DNA of 64,000 bases from Deinococcus planocerae (lineage in GTDB: Bacteria; Deinococcota; Deinococci; Deinococcales; Deinococcaceae). The stretch covers positions 1 to 64,000 of the forward strand of contig NZ_PNOR01000021.1 in assembly GCF_002869765.1 (NCBI RefSeq). Direction: 5' to 3'. The position numbers and the translations under genes are program-made. Positions 55,060 through 64,000 of this stretch are shown here, one piece after another (the stretch's first letter is position 1; every line of letters starts with the position of its first letter). Below the pieces are notes generated by a model. It was given only the letters and a program-made list of their open reading frames with translations. It ran no database searches and had not been told where the DNA came from.

Positions 55060-56537
55060 GACCCCGCTGGGCCTTGCCCACGCTCCTCTCGGCGGCGCTC
55101 CTCGCGGGCGCGCAGACGACGAGCGAGCGGCTGGAGAGCTTGCAGCGGCAGTTGCAACAGCAGCGGCGGCTGGGTGCGGGGCAGCGGGAGGAACTCGAAC
55201 GCCTGCGCGCGAACATCCAGAACCTGACGGCCCAGCAGCGGCAGACCCTGACCCGGCTCGACACGCTGGCGGAAAGCGTCGCCGACCTGGAAAACCAGAC
55301 CGCCGTCCTGGCCGCCCGGGTGGCCCTCGCCGAGCGGCAGCTCGCGGACACGACGGCCCAGCGGGGGCTCACCGAGAGGCGGGTGGTCCGGCTTCAGGGG
55401 GACGTGCGCGAACTGCTCGACGCGCTCTACCGCGAACGCAGCGGGCGGTATCTCCAGCTCCTGTCGCAGTCGGCCAACCTCTCGGACCTCTTGATCCGGC
55501 TGCGGTACGCCAACCTCGCCGGGCAACACAACATCGAGGTGATCGAGACGCTGCGGGGCGCGGTGCAGACGCTCACGGCGCAGCAGGCGCAGGAGCGGCA
55601 GCAGGCGGCCACCCTCCAGGGGCTGCAAACCCGGCGCCTCGCCCGCCTGGAAGACCTGCGCGACCGCCGCGCCGAGCAGCAGACCCTCCTCGCCTCCCTG
55701 CGCCGCAGCGAGCAGGGCCAGCGCACCCTCGCCGCGCAGACGCAGGCCGAGCAGGCCCTCACGGCCCGGACCATCGACGGCCTCGTGGGCGCCGTGGTGA
55801 GGGAGCGCGCCCGGTTGGAGGCCGAACGCCGCCGCCGCCTGGAGGAGGAGCGCCAACGCCGCGAGGCCGAGCTGCGCCGCATCCGGGAAGCCCAGGAGCG
55901 CGCCCGGCAGGAGGCCCTGCGGCTGGCCCGGGTGCGCGCCGAGCAGGAACGTCAGGCCCGCCTCGCCCGCGAACGCGCCCGCGCAGAGGCCGAGGCCCGT
56001 GCCCGCGCTCAGGCGGAGGCACGCGCCCAGGCAGCGCGTGAAGCCGCCCTCGCCGCCCAGCGCCAGCGGGAAGCGCAACTGCGCAGCGAGCGGGAAGCCC
56101 TCGCCCAGCGGCAGGATCAGGTGCAGCAGGAAGCGGCGCAGGTCGAGCGGCAACTCGCGCCCCTGCCCAGCGTCAGCGGCCCGGTCGGCTTTCCCCTTCC
56201 CGGCGGCAGCGTCACCCAGCCCTACGGGGCGAACGGGGCGCAGTGGGTGGTCCTCGGCGCCCCGGACGGCACCCCCGCCGTCGCCGCGCTCGACGGCAAC
56301 GTGATCGCCACGACCTATTACGCCAGCCTGGGGTGGGTCGTCCTGCTCGACCACGGCCCCACCGTCACCGCTTACTTCGGCCTGCAAGACGCGCGGGTCG
56401 GTGTGGGGGAGCGGGTCGCCCGCGGCACCCCCCTCGGCTCGGTGGGCGGCAGCCCCATCTTCGGGCCGGGGCGGATGGCCTTTCAGGTCAACAGCGTAAG
56501 TGGGGGGGCAAGGAGGCCGGTGGCGCCGCCGTTTTGA
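55056..56537 (+). CDS. EnvC-like murein hydrolase activator (degenerate LytM domain)
   Basis: A 493-residue exported protein. The signal peptide (cleavage near AGAQ) is followed by a long coiled coil (about 20-260) and an Arg/Glu/Ala-rich coiled segment (about 265-370) with ERARAEAEARARAQAEARA-like repeats. A C-terminal M23/LytM domain (about 385-490) has lost the metal ligands: the usual HxH reads RMAFQVN and the first His site is YGANGAQW. A dead LytM domain plus coiled coil is the EnvC design. The ATGA overlap with ftsX supports an FtsEX-EnvC complex. Confidence 0.9.
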   Translation: MRPRWALPTLLSAALLAGAQTTSERLESLQRQLQQQRRLGAGQREELERLRANIQNLTAQQRQTLTRLDTLAESVADLENQTAVLAARVALAERQLADTTAQRGLTERRVVRLQGDVRELLDALYRERSGRYLQLLSQSANLSDLLIRLRYANLAGQHNIEVIETLRGAVQTLTAQQAQERQQAATLQGLQTRRLARLEDLRDRRAEQQTLLASLRRSEQGQRTLAAQTQAEQALTARTIDGLVGAVVRERARLEAERRRRLEEERQRREAELRRIREAQERARQEALRLARVRAEQERQARLARERARAEAEARARAQAEARAQAAREAALAAQRQREAQLRSEREALAQRQDQVQQEAAQVERQLAPLPSVSGPVGFPLPGGSVTQPYGANGAQWVVLGAPDGTPAVAALDGNVIATTYYASLGWVVLLDHGPTVTAYFGLQDARVGVGERVARGTPLGSVGGSPIFGPGRMAFQVNSVSGGARRPVAPPF

Positions 56538-56573
56538 GGGGAGGGCGCAAGGACCGTCTTCGTTCGTTCAAGC

Positions 56574-56966
56574 CTACGACCAAGCAAGGCTTTCAAGACG
56601 ACCGCCAGTCGTCAGCCAATGGCTAAAGGCTGCTTGCGCCTGCTCACGCGTTACCGTTTCATCCCAACGCCGGGTGAAAACCTCTGTGCCATCATCGAAA
56701 ATGACCTCATCGGCGTCGGAAGTCCCAAGAGCCGAGTCGGTTGCATAATGCTCTCTGTGTTTATCGAGTCGTACCAACGCCCGGTCGCCACTAAACCAAA
56801 CCATGAAGAAGCTAAGACTCAAACGCCCTTTGACACGATTGAAAGCGTAAAAAGTGGGTGGGTCGCCCACCGGTTGAATAGCTTCAAGAACTTCCGCCTC
56901 ACTCTCGAAGCTGAGGTTTTCAAGCCTACGGCCTGATGTAAAGCGGATGATCTCGACTTCAAACAC
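56574..56966 (-). CDS. Orphan Imm1-like immunity protein
   Basis: A 130-residue protein from GTG 56966, where TATGGT ends 6 nt upstream. The C-terminus, IFDDGTEVFTRRWDETVT then 'REQAQAAFSHWLTTGGRLESLAWS', resembles Imm1-family immunity proteins, with acidic/Gly turns and a terminal Trp. GC content is visibly lower than in the flanking genes. Immunity genes normally follow a polymorphic toxin; here there is none between envC and rpsP, so it may be a leftover or free-standing immunity gene acquired by transfer. Family match is by eye. Confidence 0.6.
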   Translation of the reverse strand: MFEVEIIRFTSGRRLENLSFESEAEVLEAIQPVGDPPTFYAFNRVKGRLSLSFFMVWFSGDRALVRLDKHREHYATDSALGTSDADEVIFDDGTEVFTRRWDETVTREQAQAAFSHWLTTGGRLESLAWS

Positions 56967-56972
56967 CCGGCC

Positions 56973-56978
56973 ACCATA
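56973..56978 (-). promoter_or_regulatory. -10 element TATGGT of the Imm1-like gene
   Basis: On the minus strand TATGGT ends 6 nt before the GTG at 56966. Confidence 0.5.
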
Positions 56979-57014
56979 CCCCCTTGCTCCTCCCCCTCCT
57001 CTCTGATACTCTCC

Positions 57015-57052
<38 letters not shown>

Positions 57053-57110
57053 CCCCGCGACCTAGGCGGGAGACCACCCTCACCACCCCCAACCCGAGGT
57101 ACTTCCCAAC

Positions 57111-57359
57111 ATGGTCAAGATTCGCCTGTCCCGCTTCGGCTCCACCCACAACCCCCACTACCGCATCGTGGTCGCGGACGCCCGCCGTCCCCGCGACGGT
57201 GGCTACATCGAGAGCCTGGGCCATTACGACCCCCGCAAGAAGACCGAGACCTACCTGAAGATTGATGCCGAGCGCGCGGCCTACTGGCTCGCCCAGGGCG
57301 CCCAGCCCACCCAGACCGCCCGCCGCCTGCTCAAGTCGCAGGGCGTTAAGCTCGGCTGA
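57111..57359 (+). CDS. rpsP: 30S ribosomal protein S16
   Basis: An 82-residue S16: '[40 protein letters not shown]' is diagnostic. It starts the rpsP-khpA-rimM-trmD group, the usual bacterial order. GAGG lies 12 nt before the ATG, a weak site. A hairpin with a T-run follows the stop, and khpA then has its own -10. Confidence 0.97.
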   Translation: MVKIRLSRFGSTHNPHYRIVVADARRPRDGGYIESLGHYDPRKKTETYLKIDAERAAYWLAQGAQPTQTARRLLKSQGVKLG

Positions 57360-57374
57360 GGCGAACAAGAACAC

Positions 57375-57406
57375 GAGGAAGGGGCTCCTGTGGGGGCCTC
57401 TTTTTT
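57375..57406 (+). terminator. Terminator-like hairpin after rpsP
   Basis: GAGG (57375-57378) can pair with CCTC (57397-57400) around a GC-rich loop, followed by TTTTTT. The stem is imperfect but the U-tract is clear. Confidence 0.55.
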
Positions 57407-57407
57407 G

Positions 57408-57500
57408 GTGAGTGGTCAGTGGGAAGTGGTGAGTGGAGAACAGCAAAGCAGGAGCCTGAGCTTCAGGCTCCCGCTCCCACTGACCTCTTCCCACTCACCC
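57408..57500. repeat. Heptad-type inverted repeat, GTGAGTG family
   Basis: The left arm is GTGAGTG GTCAGTG then GGAAGTG GTGAGTG (57408-57435). The right arm is CACTGAC CTCTTCC then CACTCAC (57479-57499). AGCCTGAGCTTCAGGCT (57453-57469) forms an inner hairpin. It ends just before the khpA -10. Confidence 0.68.
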
Positions 57501-57502
57501 TC

Positions 57503-57508
57503 TACAAT
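57503..57508 (+). promoter_or_regulatory. -10 element TACAAT of khpA-rimM-trmD
   Basis: TACAAT, close to consensus, ends 7 nt before the ATG at 57516. Confidence 0.65.
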
Positions 57509-57515
57509 GCGCCCC

Positions 57516-57755
57516 ATGAAGACCGACCCCGTGGAATTGACGCTCTTTCTGGCGCAGAGCGTGGTGGACCAGCCCTCGCTGGTGCGCGCCTCCAAACGCG
57601 GGCCGACCGTGGTCGTGCGCGTCGGACCCGGCGAGGAGGGGCGATTGATCGGGCGGCAGGGGCGCGTGATCCAGGCCATCCGGACCCTCGTGCGCGCGGC
57701 GAGCGATCCCCGCGAGCGCGTGAACGTGGACCTCGACGCGCCGCGCAAGTCGTGA
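57516..57755 (+). CDS. khpA: KH-domain RNA-binding protein KhpA
   Basis: A 79-residue single-KH protein: 'VVVRVGPGEEGRLIGRQGRVIQAIRTLVRAAS' contains the GxxG loop (IGRQGR). KhpA pairs with KhpB/Jag in many bacteria and binds RNA. ATG 57516 (MKTDPVELTLF) is favoured over the upstream in-frame ATG at 57507 because the -10 ends 7 nt before it. The position between rpsP and rimM is conserved. Confidence 0.92.
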   Translation: MKTDPVELTLFLAQSVVDQPSLVRASKRGPTVVVRVGPGEEGRLIGRQGRVIQAIRTLVRAASDPRERVNVDLDAPRKS

Positions 57756-57765
57756 AGGGTGGGGC

Positions 57766-58305
57766 ATGACGGCACCCGGGGACACGACGCGGCTGGGGTA
57801 CTTCCTGGGCCCTCACGGCGTGCAGGGCGGGGTGAAGGTATACGTGCTCGGCGACCCCGCGCACCTTTTGAGCCTGCCGCGCGTGTGGGTGGAGGGCCGG
57901 GGCTGGCTGCGGGTGCGCCGCGCCGAGTCCGTGCCGCCCGGCGTGGCCCTGCACCTCGCCGGAATCACCACGCGCGAGGGGGCGGAGACGCTGCGGGACC
58001 TCAACGTCTTCGCCGCCGACGCCGACCTGCCCGAGCTGGAGGAGGGGAGCTACTACTACCACGAGCTGCGCGGCCTGCCCGTGCTGGGGGCGGACGGAAC
58101 GCGGCTCGGCGAGGTGCGGGACGTGCTCGACGGCGGGCACCAGGACCTCCTCGTCGTCACCCACCCGGGCGGGGAGGACTTCGTGCCCTTGCAGGCGCCC
58201 TACGTGGTCGTGCAGCCGGGAGAGACGGGGAGGCCCGCCACCATCGCCCTCACCGAAGATGCGCCGGGGGGCTTGCTCGGGGAGGGGGCGGAGGAGGCGC
58301 GTTGA
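57766..58305 (+). CDS. rimM: Ribosome maturation factor RimM
   Basis: A 179-residue RimM. The N-terminal domain has '[21 protein letters not shown]' and the C-terminal PRC-barrel '[20 protein letters not shown]', then '[34 protein letters not shown]'. It aids 30S head assembly with S19 and is partnered by TrmD. AAGGGTGGGG precedes the ATG. Confidence 0.95.
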   Translation: MTAPGDTTRLGYFLGPHGVQGGVKVYVLGDPAHLLSLPRVWVEGRGWLRVRRAESVPPGVALHLAGITTREGAETLRDLNVFAADADLPELEEGSYYYHELRGLPVLGADGTRLGEVRDVLDGGHQDLLVVTHPGGEDFVPLQAPYVVVQPGETGRPATIALTEDAPGGLLGEGAEEAR

Positions 58306-58324
58306 CCCTCTGCCGTTTCCCGTC

Positions 58325-59137
58325 ATGCTGACCTTCTCCTTCCTCACCCTCTTTCCCGAACTCCTCGCGCCCTTCGCCTCGGAGGCCATTCTGGGCAAGG
58401 CGGCGGCGCGGGGGCTGGTTCACGTCAACCTCGTCAACATGCGGAATTTTGCGGGAAACAGGCACGCGAAGGTGGACGACACGCCCTACGGCGGCGGCGC
58501 GGGCATGGTGATCCGGGTGGACGTGGCCGAGCGGGCGCTCTCCAGCCTCCCCCCCGCCGACGAGGTGATCCTCTTCACGCCCGCCGGGGAGCCCTTCACC
58601 CAGCGCACGGCGGAGGAGTTGTCCACGAAGACGCACCTCGCCTTCCTGTGCGGGCGATACGAGGGCTTCGACGCGCGGGTGGAGGGGCTCGTCACGCGGG
58701 AGCTGAGCGTCGGCGACTTCGTGACCATGGGGGGCGAGGCGGCGGCGGCCTGCGTGCTGGAGGCGGTCGCGCGGCTCGTGCCCGGCGTGCTCGGCGACGA
58801 GGACTCGCACCGGGCGGACTCCTTCTCGAGCGGGCTGCTCGACTACCCGGAGTACACCCGGCCCCCCGAGTGGCGCGGCCAGGGCGTGCCGGAGGTCCTC
58901 AGGAGCGGAAATCACGGCGCGGTGGCCGAGTGGCGGCGGCAGCAGGCCCTCGCGCGGACGCTGATGCGGCGGCCCGACCTCCTCGCAGGCGCGGGGCTGA
59001 CCCCGCAGGACAGCGCCCACCTCCTCGCGCTGGGGGTGACGCCGGAGCAACTGGCGGGGTGGGGGGCGCCCCCGCCGCCCGAGCCGAAACGCAGACGCAG
59101 GCCCCGCCCTCCGGCGCTTCCCGGGACGGAGGGGTGA
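58325..59137 (+). CDS. trmD: tRNA (guanine-N1)-methyltransferase
   Basis: A 270-residue SPOUT methyltransferase making m1G37 in tRNAs. '[21 protein letters not shown]', YGGGAGMV, '[14 protein letters not shown]' and '[14 protein letters not shown]' form the knot. The C-terminal domain has '[31 protein letters not shown]'. The start ATG 58325 ([11 protein letters not shown]) matches the family. A Pro/Arg tail ([15 protein letters not shown]) extends beyond the usual end. It lies 19 nt after rimM. Confidence 0.95.
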   Translation: MLTFSFLTLFPELLAPFASEAILGKAAARGLVHVNLVNMRNFAGNRHAKVDDTPYGGGAGMVIRVDVAERALSSLPPADEVILFTPAGEPFTQRTAEELSTKTHLAFLCGRYEGFDARVEGLVTRELSVGDFVTMGGEAAAACVLEAVARLVPGVLGDEDSHRADSFSSGLLDYPEYTRPPEWRGQGVPEVLRSGNHGAVAEWRRQQALARTLMRRPDLLAGAGLTPQDSAHLLALGVTPEQLAGWGAPPPPEPKRRRRPRPPALPGTEG

Positions 59138-59243
59138 GGGTGGCCCTGCCGCCCGGCTTTCATGACCGCAGAAGTCAGAAAGCTCGCTTATAGCCGCGCT
59201 TGTGTGATCCCCGCCCAGGTCAGCCTCCCGGGATGAGCGCAGG

Positions 59244-59855
59244 ATGGGCAGCGAGATGCAGGTGCCCCTTTTCCCCCTTCCCAACCTGGTCCTGTTTCCG
59301 GGACAGGTGTTGCCGCTGTACGTGTTCGAGCCCCGCTACCGGGAGCTGCTCGGGCGCGTGCTGGAGAGTGGGGAGCCCTTCGGCATCGTCCGCATCCGCT
59401 GGTCGAGCGAGGAGTCGCCCCTGCCCTTCCATGAGCGGGTCTCGCGGGTGGGGACCCTGGCGCACGTCACCCGCGCCCAGCGCCACGAGGACGGCACGAG
59501 CAGCATCCTCGTCGTGGGCGGCGAGCGCTTCAGCGTGCAGGACTTCGACCTGTCGCACACCTACCTCAGCGCCGACGTGGCCGTGTCCCCCCTGGAGCCA
59601 GGCCCCCTGGAGGAGTCCGCCGTGGACGCCCTCGCCCGGCACCTGCTCTCGGGCGTGGTGCGCCTGCACCCGGGCAGCGCCGAGGCGATCTTGGAAAACG
59701 CCCCCCAGGCTCCCCTCCTGATCGCCAGTTTCGCCGCCGCCCTGCTGCCCCTCACCCCCGAGCAGCGGGAGGAAGCGCTGGACGCCCCGACCCTGTTCGA
59801 CCGCCTGGAGGCGCTGCTGGGCTCCCTGCCGCTGGAGGCGCGGGAATTGAACTAG
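59244..59855 (+). CDS. LON substrate-binding domain protein
   Basis: A 203-residue protein beginning '[32 protein letters not shown]' after a short MGSE. This is the Lon N-terminal domain as a stand-alone protein. 'FGIVRIRW' and '[31 protein letters not shown]' continue the family pattern. There is no ATPase or protease domain. The role is unknown; such proteins may bind unfolded substrates. An alternative ATG at 59256 gives MQVPLFPL exactly. Confidence 0.9.
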   Translation: MGSEMQVPLFPLPNLVLFPGQVLPLYVFEPRYRELLGRVLESGEPFGIVRIRWSSEESPLPFHERVSRVGTLAHVTRAQRHEDGTSSILVVGGERFSVQDFDLSHTYLSADVAVSPLEPGPLEESAVDALARHLLSGVVRLHPGSAEAILENAPQAPLLIASFAAALLPLTPEQREEALDAPTLFDRLEALLGSLPLEARELN

Positions 59856-59946
59856 GGCGGGAGGCCGGGCACGGCCACACGAAAACGCCACCCGGTAGAG
59901 TGAGCGGGCCGTCCCAGTTCGCCCCCCTCACCCCCGAGGTCTCGCC

Positions 59947-60462
59947 ATGAACGTTCTGCTTCCCGGTCTCGCCGCCCTGCTCCTCGCCTCGCAGGCCGCC
60001 GACACCCGCGTCACCGTCCCCGGCACGGGCGTGAGCCTCGCCCTCCCGGCGGGATTCGTGCCCATGCCCGCCGATGTGATCGCCCTCAAGTATTCGCGCG
60101 GGGGCACTCCCCCGGCTTCCGTCTACTCCACCCCCGGCCCGAGCTGGGCGGTCAACATCGCCTTCGCCCTGCGGGACGTCGAGTTGCCACCCGGCGATCT
60201 GGCGCCCGTGCAGGCGGTGCTGGAGCGCTCGGTGCAGGGAACGCCGGGCTTCCGCTGGGTGGGGCGCGGGATCGAACGCGTGGGAAACCGGGACTGGATC
60301 GTCCTGCGCTTCTGGGTGGACGGCCTGGACCAGCCGATCTACAATCACCTGCGGGCGACCCGAGAGGGGAAGGGGACGCTCCTCGTCACCGCCAACGTGA
60401 CCAAGGCGCTCTATCCCAGGTACGCGTCCCAGCTCGACGCGGCGATGAAGAGCCTGAAGTAA
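59947..60462 (+). CDS. Exported hypothetical protein
   Basis: A 171-residue protein with a signal peptide (MNVLLPGLAALLLASQAA). A domain of alternating strands follows ('VTVPGTGVSLALPAGFVPM', 'ASVYSTPGPSWAVNIAFAL', 'VGNRDWIVLRFWVDG', 'TLLVTANVTKALYPRYASQL'), similar in layout to PsbP/Mog1-like or DcrB-like folds, by eye only. TAGAGT lies 49 nt before the start (59893-59898). It converges on purU. Confidence 0.78.
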   Translation: MNVLLPGLAALLLASQAADTRVTVPGTGVSLALPAGFVPMPADVIALKYSRGGTPPASVYSTPGPSWAVNIAFALRDVELPPGDLAPVQAVLERSVQGTPGFRWVGRGIERVGNRDWIVLRFWVDGLDQPIYNHLRATREGKGTLLVTANVTKALYPRYASQLDAAMKSLK

Positions 60463-60468
60463 CGCCCG

Positions 60469-61374
<906 letters not shown>

Positions 61375-61406
61375 GTCGGGGCCAGGATACCGGGCGGCTT
61401 CGGTGG

Positions 61407-61412
61407 TACGCT
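61407..61412 (+). promoter_or_regulatory. -10 element TACGCT of a leaderless gene
   Basis: TACGCT ends 7 nt before the GTG at 61420. Confidence 0.55.
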
Positions 61413-61419
61413 CGGGCGC

Positions 61420-62517
<1,098 letters not shown>

Positions 62518-62971
62518 GGCTGCTCATTCCCTCCACCCCCTTTGCCCCGCCGCGAAACGCCAACGAACGTCTCCTGACTCTCCAAGCCAGCGGGTGAGCC
62601 TTCACTGAGGTGACCGGACGCCCGCATGAGTCGGTGGCCGCCGGGCCTTGCCTGCCGCGCGAGGGGTCCGACCGTACCGGGCCGGGAGAGCCCTCCCAGA
62701 CGAAGGCTGCCTCTTCGGTCAAAAGGTGAAGACTCTGTTGTTTATCGAGCTCGAACCAGAGTGTGGGACCGATTGCAATCCGCCTGTGGATATCTAGACA
62801 ATTGGGCCCACAGCGGGGAATGAGAGACCTGAATTATCTATGAAGAAGGTCGCACTCCGGTTAACATCAAACATCTCATTAAGAGTGGGGAGGCGATGAA
62901 GGCCCTTCTGTATCCCGGTCACCTGGGAGGGCCAGAGCGAGTGGTGAGACCGACCCCCAGGAGGAGGCGCG
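62518..62971. other. 454-bp region before the final lipoprotein gene
   Basis: The first 200 bp hold no ORF I trust. From about 62725 to 62900 the DNA is markedly AT-richer than the rest of the window. TTGCAA (62773-62778) and TAGACAAT (62794-62801) resemble -35 and -10 elements. A hairpin GGCCCT...AGGGCC (62899-62932), with an inner CCCGGTCACCTGGG, lies about 40 nt before the gene, followed by GGAGGAGG. A regulated leader is likely; I recognise no riboswitch. Confidence 0.45.
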
Positions 62972-64000
62972 ATGCGTCGAACAGTTGGTGGGTTTTTATT
63001 GGCTCTGAGTCTCGCGGCCTGTTCCCAGTCGCCCACGCCCACGGAGGGGGTGGGTGCCCGTTCGCCGGGGCAGATGGGCGGTCCGTCTCTCGGGGCGCTC
63101 GACGTGGTGACGCCCGTCCAGGGAACCAACGACCTCGTGGTCGGGGGCAAGGTGTCCAAGGTGCCGGGGGCGACTGGCAATCCGTCTTTCTATCTGGTGG
63201 CGACGAGCAACGACGGCCAGAACGGCTGCAACGCGACGGGGAACGAGAGGGCGACGGTCACCCTGACCTCCAACGACCCTTCCAAGATTCCCAACCCCTC
63301 CGGAACGTTCCGGGTCGGGGGCTGCGGGACGGACAACAGGGTCACCATTCCCTACACCGTGTCGCCCACCGCGACCGCCGGTGAGGTGACGATGACGGCC
63401 AGCGTCGTGCCCGGAACGGGCCGGGGCGGAACGTACACCCCCGGCAGTTTCGTCGTCAGCATCACCATTCCGAAGCCCAGCGACACCACCGCGCCCGTCG
63501 TCACACCGACGGTGACGGGAACGGCGGGGCAAAACGGCTGGTACACGGGCAACGTGTCTGTGAAGTGGAACGTGACCGACGGCGAGAGTGCGATCACCAC
63601 GCCGGAGTGCGCGACCACCGTGATCGACACCGACACGGGAGGCATGAAGGTCTCCTGCACGGCGACGAGCGCCGGGGGCACCACCACCGAGTCCGTCACC
63701 GTCAAGCGCGACGCCACCGCGCCCGTCATCAGCGGTGAGGACGTGGTGGACGAGAAGTGGCGCAACGCCAGCCTCTCCTCCGGCGAATTCACCGCCTCCG
63801 ACGCCACCTCGGGCCTGAGCGGCGCCAGCCCGGCCAAGTTCACCCTGACGGCCAGCGCGGAGTCGGCGGCCACGTCCACCCCCACGGTGGTGAGCCAGAC
63901 CGTGACCGATCAGGCGGGGAACTCGGCCAGCCGCACCCTGTCCGCGTTGATCGACAAGACCAAACCCACCGCCAGCGTCACGCCGGGCGGCAAGCTCGGG
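62972..64000 (+). CDS. Lipoprotein with Ig-like repeat domains, 3' end outside window
   Basis: The first 343 codons of an exported protein. A lipoprotein signal MRRTVGGFLLALSLAAC gives Cys 17 after LSLAA, followed by a Ser/Pro/Gly linker. Beta-rich Ig-like domains follow: 'TVTLTSNDPSK...FRVGGC', then 'TTAPVVTPTVTGTAGQNGWYTGNVSVKW', 'CTATSAGGTTTESVTVKRDATAPVI' and 'QTVTDQAGNSASRTLSALIDKTKPT', as in HYR/PxKF-type surface repeats. GGAGGAGG precedes the ATG. The role may be surface attachment or binding. Confidence 0.88.
   Translation, partial: MRRTVGGFLLALSLAACSQSPTPTEGVGARSPGQMGGPSLGALDVVTPVQGTNDLVVGGKVSKVPGATGNPSFYLVATSNDGQNGCNATGNERATVTLTSNDPSKIPNPSGTFRVGGCGTDNRVTIPYTVSPTATAGEVTMTASVVPGTGRGGTYTPGSFVVSITIPKPSDTTAPVVTPTVTGTAGQNGWYTGNVSVKWNVTDGESAITTPECATTVIDTDTGGMKVSCTATSAGGTTTESVTVKRDATAPVISGEDVVDEKWRNASLSSGEFTASDATSGLSGASPAKFTLTASAESAATSTPTVVSQTVTDQAGNSASRTLSALIDKTKPTASVTPGGKLG

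Noticed and set aside
62518..62971. A known riboswitch upstream of the lipoprotein gene.
   Set aside because: The hairpin does not match any riboswitch consensus I can recall; only a generic leader structure is supported.

Overview
The window is high-GC bacterial DNA that I attribute to the genus Deinococcus. This is an inference from content, not from a search. Supporting points are a LEA/LEA76-like desiccation-type protein, a high-GC core gene set, and the promoter style. At about 28 genes a TANNNT -10 hexamer (twice with a changed first base) ends only 5-7 nt before the ATG or GTG, the signature of leaderless mRNAs known to be common in Deinococcus. I used that signal to choose many start codons. 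I recognised no rRNA, tRNA, CRISPR array, transposase or prophage.

Layout. 1-5.9 kb: BamB-like propeller protein (cut by the window edge), a Thr-rich secreted protein, a YfcE-type phosphoesterase, an MBL hydrolase, a methyltransferase and two small stress-type proteins. 6-12.4 kb: citrate synthase divergent from tsaB, then a sugar-type ABC importer (binding protein plus two permeases, no ATPase) followed by an SsuD-like flavin monooxygenase. 12.5-18.6 kb: FUN14 protein, ECF sigma factor, PKD-CAP protein, DUF3060 protein, a sensor histidine kinase coupled to a SUOX-fold pterin-binding-like exported protein, a DUF4384 protein and a frameshifted secreted protein. 18.7-23.4 kb: pdhA-pdhB, a C39 peptidase with TPRs, and a toroid protein. 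23.4-25.9 kb: the rpmH-rnpA-yidD-yidC operon on the minus strand. 26.3-30.6 kb: mrp-sufR-like-RNA ligase operon, DAHP synthase/chorismate mutase and a truncated globin.

30.7-42.3 kb: a Tat-exported MBL protein, YczE-like membrane protein, ychF, an ABM membrane protein, an MBL/TetR divergent pair, murD-ftsW, a nucleotidyltransferase, an HNH protein, a TetR-DUF5367 pair, a DHFR-family reductase and a DUF1517 protein. 42.4-46.5 kb: a small acidic protein, the LEA-like protein and clpS-clpA. 46.7-51.8 kb: a Gfo/Idh-glycolipid-binding-FAD oxidoreductase operon, a second YidD-like protein, GNAT and an unknown. 51.9-56.5 kb: an S41 protease divergent from ftsE-ftsX-envC. 56.5-64 kb: an orphan Imm1-like immunity protein, rpsP-khpA-rimM-trmD, a LON-domain protein, purU divergent from an M29 aminopeptidase, and a lipoprotein that runs off the end.

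The most distinctive non-genic feature is a set of intergenic inverted repeats whose arms are built of 7-bp units. They occur at six loci in three sequence families, and two of them sit inside operons (pdhA/pdhB and ftsE/ftsX). A second group of GC-rich dispersed hairpin repeats fills several of the other gaps. The best candidates for less-described systems are the pterin-binding-like/histidine kinase pair, the sugar ABC plus SsuD-like cluster, the heptad repeats, and the stray immunity-like genes.
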